The notes beneath the pieces were generated by a model. The model was not told where the DNA came from and did no database searches. It was given only the letters and a program-made list of their open reading frames with translations. This document shows, one piece after another, positions 30,184-34,768 of a DNA stretch of 34,768 nucleotides. Positions within the stretch are counted from its first letter, which is position 1; every line of letters begins with the position of its first letter. Source of the stretch: Hymenobacter terricola (lineage in GTDB: Bacteria > Bacteroidota > Bacteroidia > Cytophagales > Hymenobacteraceae); assembly GCF_017921975.2 (NCBI RefSeq), contig NZ_JAGEMO020000101.1, positions 1 to 34,768 of the forward strand. The letters run 5' to 3'. Position numbers and translations under genes: made by a program.

Positions 30184-32469
30184 GTGCGGCATTGTTTCCT
30201 TCTCTGTAGGAGCCGCGCTATCGTTGTTGTGCTGCTGCTAGCTGGTTGGCCACTCCGGGCCGAGCCGCTGTACCCCCTGCTACGCCCCGCCACGGCCGAC
30301 AGCCTGCAGCAGCAGTTAAGGCGTACGCCGCCCGGCCGGCAGCGCCTGGGGCTGCTGCTGCGCCTGGGCCAGGACATCATCGTGAAGTTTGGTGCTCCGC
30401 TCGACAGCGCCGAAGCCTACTGCCGCGAGGCCGCAGCGCTGAGCCGACGGCTGGGCGATGCACAAGGCCAAATCGAAAGCAGCTACGCTCTCGGCAACCT
30501 GTGCCTGGCCCGCAACCAAGTGGCCGAAGGCACTAAGTGGCTAGCCCAGGGACTGGCCAGCAGCGCCCGGCAGCACTACGTGCGCCTGGAAGCCGATGGA
30601 TGGTATTACCTGAGCGCTACCTATACCTTTTCGGGGGTCGATATCCCCCGGCGCATTGACTGCCTGCGCCGGGCAATGGCCCTTTACCGAACCCTTGGCG
30701 ACGCCAGTCACGCTGCCTACACCCTCAAAACCATCGCCGACCTGCACATGCAGCAGGGCCAAGAGGGACTAGCCCGCGAAGAGTTGCGGCAGGTGCTGGC
30801 CCGCTACCGCGCCATCGGCTACCGCCGGCTGCACTACACCTACGATTTGCTGGGTGTGGTCAGTAGCCGACTAGGCGATTACCAAGGAGCTCTCCACTAC
30901 GGGCTGGCTTCGATTGAGAGCGCCCGCGCCACCCGGGATACCGCTGATTTGAATCTGTTTTACCATCGGGTGGGAGCAACTTACTATGCACTAAACCAAT
31001 ATTCGGATGCACTGACGTATTATAACTTGGCGATGCGGCGTGCCGAACAGTCGCGCGACGCCAACGAAGTGCTCGTCGCCGTGCTGCACATTACGGAGGT
31101 GCTGATTGCGCAACACCAGCCCCGAGACGCCCTCCGCCTGGCATTGGAAAAACTCCGGCAGTATCCGCCTGGCGATTATTTCCGGGTTGATGAGCTTAAC
31201 CTACTGGCTACCTGCTACCTGGCTAGCCGACAGATTCCTCTTGCCGAAAAGACTTACTTAGAGCTCATTGCGTTGCTGGAAAGCAGAAAAAGCATGGTGG
31301 GCAACCAGCTGTTCCGGCTGGAGGTTTATTTTACTATTGGTCAGCTTTACCTGGATAGCCGGCGGTACGGCAAAGCCCGGTTTTATTTGGCGAAGGCCGA
31401 AGCTTTGCAGCCGGGAGCTTCCCTGCCCATGAAAGCTACTTTGCGGCTCCTGTTTTTCAGGCTGGACTCGGCCCAGGGCAATTACGTGGCGGCCATTGCC
31501 CAGCAGCAGCGCTATCAGGCCCTGCATGACTCGATTTTCAACGAGAAGAAAAGCCAGCAAATAGCCGGCCTGCAAATTCAGTATGACACTCGTAAAAAGG
31601 AGCAAGACCTGACGCTGCTCACCAAGCAGAGCCTCGTGCAGCAAGCCAACCTGCGGCAGCGCGAGGGCCAACGCAACGCCCTGCTGGCAGGGGTAGCCAT
31701 GCTGGCGCTGCTGCTGGGCCTGGGCTACAACCGCTACCGCCTCAAGCAGCGCAGCAACCAGCTGCTCGAAGCCCGGCAGGAGGAAATTGACCGTAAAAAT
31801 GCCGCCCTGCAAACGTTGGTACTGGAAAAGGAATGGCTGCTGAAGGAGATTCATCACCGGGTGAAAAACAACCTGCAGGTGGTGATGAGCCTCTTGAACT
31901 CGCAGGCCAGCTACCTCACCAACGACACCGCTTTGGCGGCCATTCACGAAAGCCAGCACCGGGTGCAGGCCATGGCCCTCATTCACCAGAAACTCTACCA
32001 GTCGGAGCAGGTGGCCCGTATTGATATGCCGGTCTACATCAATGAGTTGGCTATATACCTGCGCGACTCTTACGACCTCCTCCAGCCCATTAAATTCGAG
32101 CTGGCCGTAGAACCAATTGAAGTTGATGTAACTATGGCGGTGCCCTTGGGCCTGATTATTAACGAAGCCATCACCAACGCCCTTAAATACGCCTTCCCGC
32201 AAGGACGGGCGGGCCGGATATGCCTGTCGCTGCAACGGCTGTTGGCAACCACCTATCAACTTACCATCGAAGACGACGGCGTCGGCTTGCCCCCGAATTA
32301 CGCGCCAGAGAATAGCTGTTCGCTGGGCATGACCCTCATCCACGGGTTCAGCCGGCAATTGGGGGGCAAGCTCACTCTCCGCAACGACCACGGGCTGAAA
32401 ATTATTTTGGTGTTCAGCGAGCCACAGCTGAAGCCCGCGCATGCCAGGACCGACTATGCTTACCAATGA
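30184..32469 (+). CDS. Sensor histidine kinase paralogue: signal peptide, TPR sensor, HisKA_2/HATPase_c
   Basis: The GTG at 30184 gives 761 residues with a clean signal peptide (RSRAIVVVLLLAGWPLRA, then EPLYPLL). This aligns exactly with the paralogue at 16477, whose mature part starts EPLYPTL. An ATG at 30019 in the same frame would add 55 residues absent from the paralogue. The TPR array, single membrane helix (AMLALLLGLGYN), HisKA_2 box KEIHHRVKNNLQ (H557/H558), IHQKLYQS and HATPase_c (NEAITNALKYAFP, DDGVGLP) are all kept. The segment around TRKKEQD.. LLTKQSLVQQANLRQRE is almost identical between the two. It overlaps the next gene, its probable response regulator. Gene order is opposite to the first pair. 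Confidence 0.88.
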   Translation: MRHCFLLCRSRAIVVVLLLAGWPLRAEPLYPLLRPATADSLQQQLRRTPPGRQRLGLLLRLGQDIIVKFGAPLDSAEAYCREAAALSRRLGDAQGQIESSYALGNLCLARNQVAEGTKWLAQGLASSARQHYVRLEADGWYYLSATYTFSGVDIPRRIDCLRRAMALYRTLGDASHAAYTLKTIADLHMQQGQEGLAREELRQVLARYRAIGYRRLHYTYDLLGVVSSRLGDYQGALHYGLASIESARATRDTADLNLFYHRVGATYYALNQYSDALTYYNLAMRRAEQSRDANEVLVAVLHITEVLIAQHQPRDALRLALEKLRQYPPGDYFRVDELNLLATCYLASRQIPLAEKTYLELIALLESRKSMVGNQLFRLEVYFTIGQLYLDSRRYGKARFYLAKAEALQPGASLPMKATLRLLFFRLDSAQGNYVAAIAQQQRYQALHDSIFNEKKSQQIAGLQIQYDTRKKEQDLTLLTKQSLVQQANLRQREGQRNALLAGVAMLALLLGLGYNRYRLKQRSNQLLEARQEEIDRKNAALQTLVLEKEWLLKEIHHRVKNNLQVVMSLLNSQASYLTNDTALAAIHESQHRVQAMALIHQKLYQSEQVARIDMPVYINELAIYLRDSYDLLQPIKFELAVEPIEVDVTMAVPLGLIINEAITNALKYAFPQGRAGRICLSLQRLLATTYQLTIEDDGVGLPPNYAPENSCSLGMTLIHGFSRQLGGKLTLRNDHGLKIILVFSEPQLKPAHARTDYAYQ

Positions 32470-34426
32470 CCCCACTCCCCGGCCCCCTGACCAGAAAACG
32501 GTATTAATTGTAGAAGATGAGTTTGCCGTGGCCATGGACCTGCGGCGAATTCTGGAAAAGGCGGGTTATCGCGTGAGCGGCACGGCCTTCACGGTTGCCG
32601 AGGCGTTGGAAATCAACCAACGGATGCGCCCCGACCTGGTGCTGCTCGACATCCACCTGCAGGAGTCTCAGACGGGCTTTGACCTGGCCCGGCAGCTAAA
32701 TGCCGACCAGATTCCCTTTGTGTACGTATCGGCGAACACCAACGCCAGCATCCTGGAAGAAGCCAAAACGACCCACCCTTACGGATTCCTGGTCAAGCCT
32801 TTCCGCGAAAAAGACGTGCTCGTGGCCCTGGAACTCGCCCATTATCGCCACGCCCACAGCATTGAAGTGCGCTTGCGCGAAGAACACCGGCTGCAAATTG
32901 CCCTGACCGATGCACTGTCTGAAAACGACGATTGGGCCAGCAAGCTCCTAAAAGTTGCTCAACTGTTTCAGCCCTACATCCCCTTTGACCTGATGGTAGC
33001 GGGCGTGGAAACGAAACTGGAACTGGCCGCCTTTCCCCCCTGTATGTATTTACGAGTGGGCCAGGAGGATTACCAGACGATTGACGTATCGGGATTTCTG
33101 CAAATCACGGGCATTACCCTGGAGAAGTACCGGCAGGTAATCGTGAATACTTTTAACGACGGGCTTTTGTTCTACAACGGCGACGAGTTCACCGCCGTGT
33201 GTCGCCGGAACCCATTCAAGCAGCTGCTGGCGAAAACGTTTCGGCTGCACTCGAATCTGGTGTCTCCTCACGAAACCGTGCTGCACGGCAAGCTGCTGGT
33301 CTCCTTTTACAGCCGGCAGCCGGATGCGTATGAGCCCGACCATGTGCAGCTGCTTGAGAAATTACAGCCGTCGCTCACGCTGACGTTTGACCGGCTGATG
33401 GCGTACGAAAAGATAGAGCTCCTGAGCCAGCAGCTGCGCCAGGAAAACAGCTATCTGCTGGAGGAGGTGAAAGCCAGCGCCAACTTCGAGGAGATTATTG
33501 GGACCAGTCCATTGCTGCTCAACGTCTTTAAAAGCATTGGGCAAGTGGCCCACACCGATTACACGGTGTTGATTTTGGGCGAAACCGGGACGGGCAAAGA
33601 GCTTATTGCCCGGGCCGTGCACAACCGGTCCGGGCGCCCGAGCAAACCCCTCATCAAGGTTAATTGCGCGGCCCTGCCGCCCCAGCTCTTCGAAAGCGAG
33701 CTGTTTGGCCACGAGAAAGGCAGCTTCACGGGGGCCACGGACAAACGAATTGGTAAATTTGAGCTGGCCCACGGCGGCACCATTTTCCTGGACGAAATTG
33801 GCGAGCTGCCCCTGGAGCTGCAGCCCAAGCTGCTGCGGGTGCTGCAGGAAAAGGAAATCGAGCGCATCGGGGGCAAAGGGCCCATTGCCTGCGACGTGCG
33901 CATCATCGCCGCCACCAACCGCAACCTGCAGGCGGAAGTGGCCGCCGGCCGCTTCCGCGCCGACCTCTTCTACCGGCTCAACGTGTTTCCCGTGCTGCTG
34001 CCTCCCCTGCGGGACCGGAAAGAAGACCTGCTGCCCCTGGCCACGCACTTTCTGCACAAGATTGCGAAGAAACTGGGCAAGCAGCTGTACGGCATTTCGG
34101 AAGCCTCTTTGCAGCAAATGCAGGCTTACCATTGGCCCGGCAACATCCGGGAGCTCGAGCATTTGCTGGAGCGGGCCGCCATCATGGCGACAACGCCGGT
34201 AATTTCGCTCGTTGAGCTCCTGGCGGCGGAATCCCCGGCCCCGCCGGTTCCCCTCGTGGCCAAGCCGCACGAGCAGGCCGAACGCGAAAATGTGTTGGCG
34301 GCTTTGCGGTTAACGAACTTCCGCATCCGGGGCACCGACGGAGCGGCGGTGTTGCTCAACGTCAAGCCAACCACCTTGGAAGCCCAAATAGTGAGGCTGG
34401 GCATTCGGCGGGAAGATTACCTGTAA
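32441..34426 (+). CDS. Response regulator paralogue: receiver, GAF-like domain, sigma54-activating AAA+ domain, Fis-type HTH
   Basis: The 661-residue frame starts at ATG 32441, 29 bases inside the kinase gene; ATG 32456 (14-base overlap) is the alternative. Either implies translational coupling. The receiver has D70 in LVLLDIHL and VKPFREKD. The GAF-like region is followed by AAA+ with GETGTGKE, the loop GSFTGA in place of GAFTGA, and GGTIFLDEIG, then a C-terminal Fis-like HTH (GTDGAAVLLNVKPTTLEAQI). It is a paralogue of the protein at 14367-16418, with the AAA+ domain best conserved and the GAF-like sensor region most divergent. It should activate sigma54 promoters; the Ser in the loop occurs in some working activators. 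Confidence 0.92.
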   Translation: MPGPTMLTNDPTPRPPDQKTVLIVEDEFAVAMDLRRILEKAGYRVSGTAFTVAEALEINQRMRPDLVLLDIHLQESQTGFDLARQLNADQIPFVYVSANTNASILEEAKTTHPYGFLVKPFREKDVLVALELAHYRHAHSIEVRLREEHRLQIALTDALSENDDWASKLLKVAQLFQPYIPFDLMVAGVETKLELAAFPPCMYLRVGQEDYQTIDVSGFLQITGITLEKYRQVIVNTFNDGLLFYNGDEFTAVCRRNPFKQLLAKTFRLHSNLVSPHETVLHGKLLVSFYSRQPDAYEPDHVQLLEKLQPSLTLTFDRLMAYEKIELLSQQLRQENSYLLEEVKASANFEEIIGTSPLLLNVFKSIGQVAHTDYTVLILGETGTGKELIARAVHNRSGRPSKPLIKVNCAALPPQLFESELFGHEKGSFTGATDKRIGKFELAHGGTIFLDEIGELPLELQPKLLRVLQEKEIERIGGKGPIACDVRIIAATNRNLQAEVAAGRFRADLFYRLNVFPVLLPPLRDRKEDLLPLATHFLHKIAKKLGKQLYGISEASLQQMQAYHWPGNIRELEHLLERAAIMATTPVISLVELLAAESPAPPVPLVAKPHEQAERENVLAALRLTNFRIRGTDGAAVLLNVKPTTLEAQIVRLGIRREDYL

Positions 34427-34620
34427 GAGTTGCCCGGCGTCGCTACCATGGCAGCCTGGAATAGCGTCGCCACGCCGCTGGCAATTCTCCATTTCACGGG
34501 CCTCGTCGGGCCGGCCTGGTCCCGAACCGGCCCAAGCCCCCTCGGCCTCGTCCGTAATGGACGCTTTCCGAGCAGGTACTGGAGGACGTACCTAAACGGA
34601 GCGCCGACCACGCCGGACTA
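34427..34620. other. Intergenic region before the IS5-family element
   Basis: About 190 GC-rich bases with no recognised gene. Short open frames on both strands show no family signal. Confidence 0.4.
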
Positions 34621-34768
34621 GGACGTGTGAACAATTAAGGTAGCTTTGAAGATGCAAAAAGACCGCACATTCCTGACCGACCCGCACTGGCAACGCCTTT
34701 CGCCACTCTTGCCGGGCCAAGCGAATGCCTGCGGCGTGACGGCCAAGGACACGCGCTTGTTCGTGGAG
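34621..34768 (+). mobile_element. Left end of an IS5-family insertion sequence (cut by window edge)
   Basis: The element probably begins at GGACGTGTGAACAATTAA, directly after CTA (34618-34620), which could be the target duplication used by this IS group. The transposase start follows 31 bases later. The right end, and hence the exact inverted repeat, is outside the window. Confidence 0.65.
34652..34768 (+). CDS. IS5-family transposase (N-terminal 39 codons)
   Basis: The visible product starts MQKDRTFLTDPHWQRLSPLL and continues PGQANACGVTAKDTRLFVE. The LTD..W.RL.PLLPG...GVTA.D.RLF.E pattern is the N-terminal DUF4096-like domain of IS5/IS1031-group transposases. The DDE catalytic part lies beyond the window. 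It is the only mobile-element gene seen in this window. Confidence 0.85.
   Translation, partial: MQKDRTFLTDPHWQRLSPLLPGQANACGVTAKDTRLFVE

Overview
This window most likely comes from the Bacteroidota, close to Hymenobacter. The evidence is GC-rich codon use, a type IX secretion (T9SS) C-terminal domain, a hybrid two-component system with an AraC output domain, a PID-CTERM-like small protein, a Bacteroidota-style GluTR, and start codons that often lack a Shine-Dalgarno. The assignment is an inference from gene content only. No rRNA, tRNA or CRISPR array was seen.

Layout. (1) 1-6668, minus strand: a carbohydrate-sensing locus with the start of a PfkB sugar kinase (cut by the window edge), a secreted GH31 glycosidase, and a hybrid sensor kinase/AraC regulator with a periplasmic sugar-binding-protein-type sensor. 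The first codons and upstream region of the kinase gene are duplicated (104-318 and 3348-3562, constant offset 3244). The second copy has lost its start codon and sits upstream of the GH31 gene. A decayed cytochrome c lies between the kinase and GH31 genes. (2) 6770-7261: a hairpin, a REPIN-like nested inverted repeat, and a small PID-CTERM-type protein. (3) 7268-13814: a pectin/uronate module with a T9SS beta-helix protein, a divergent LacI regulator, kduD and kduI. A shared 28-bp operator-like site lies in front of lacI and again in front of kduD. (4) 14367-18744: a response regulator (REC-GAF-AAA+ sigma54 activator) followed by a TPR/HisKA_2 sensor kinase. (5) 18996-26284: a plus-strand stress-type island with an alpha/beta hydrolase, a tandem universal stress protein, a hydrolase lipoprotein, a catalase-family peroxidase, hemA, an AhpD-like protein and two unrecognised proteins. 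(6) 26481-29512: a gene graveyard with frameshifted sdhC, TauE/SafE and RclA-like genes around one intact alpha/beta hydrolase. (7) 30184-34426: a second, paralogous kinase/sigma54-activator pair in the opposite gene order (kinase first, overlapping). (8) 34621-34768: the left end of an IS5-family element.

How the genes may work together. In region 1 the hybrid regulator probably senses a sugar and controls the GH31 gene and the kinase gene through their near-identical upstream regions. In region 3 the LacI protein probably represses both lacI and kduDI through the twin operators, coupling surface polysaccharide attack to 4-deoxy-hexulosuronate catabolism. Regions 4, 5 and 7 form the most interesting assembly. 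Two sister phosphorelays, each pairing an unusual TPR/HisKA_2 kinase with a sigma54 activator, bracket genes for peroxide handling, heme supply and general stress. This suggests a sigma54-dependent redox/stress response, but no target promoter with perfect sigma54 spacing was found.
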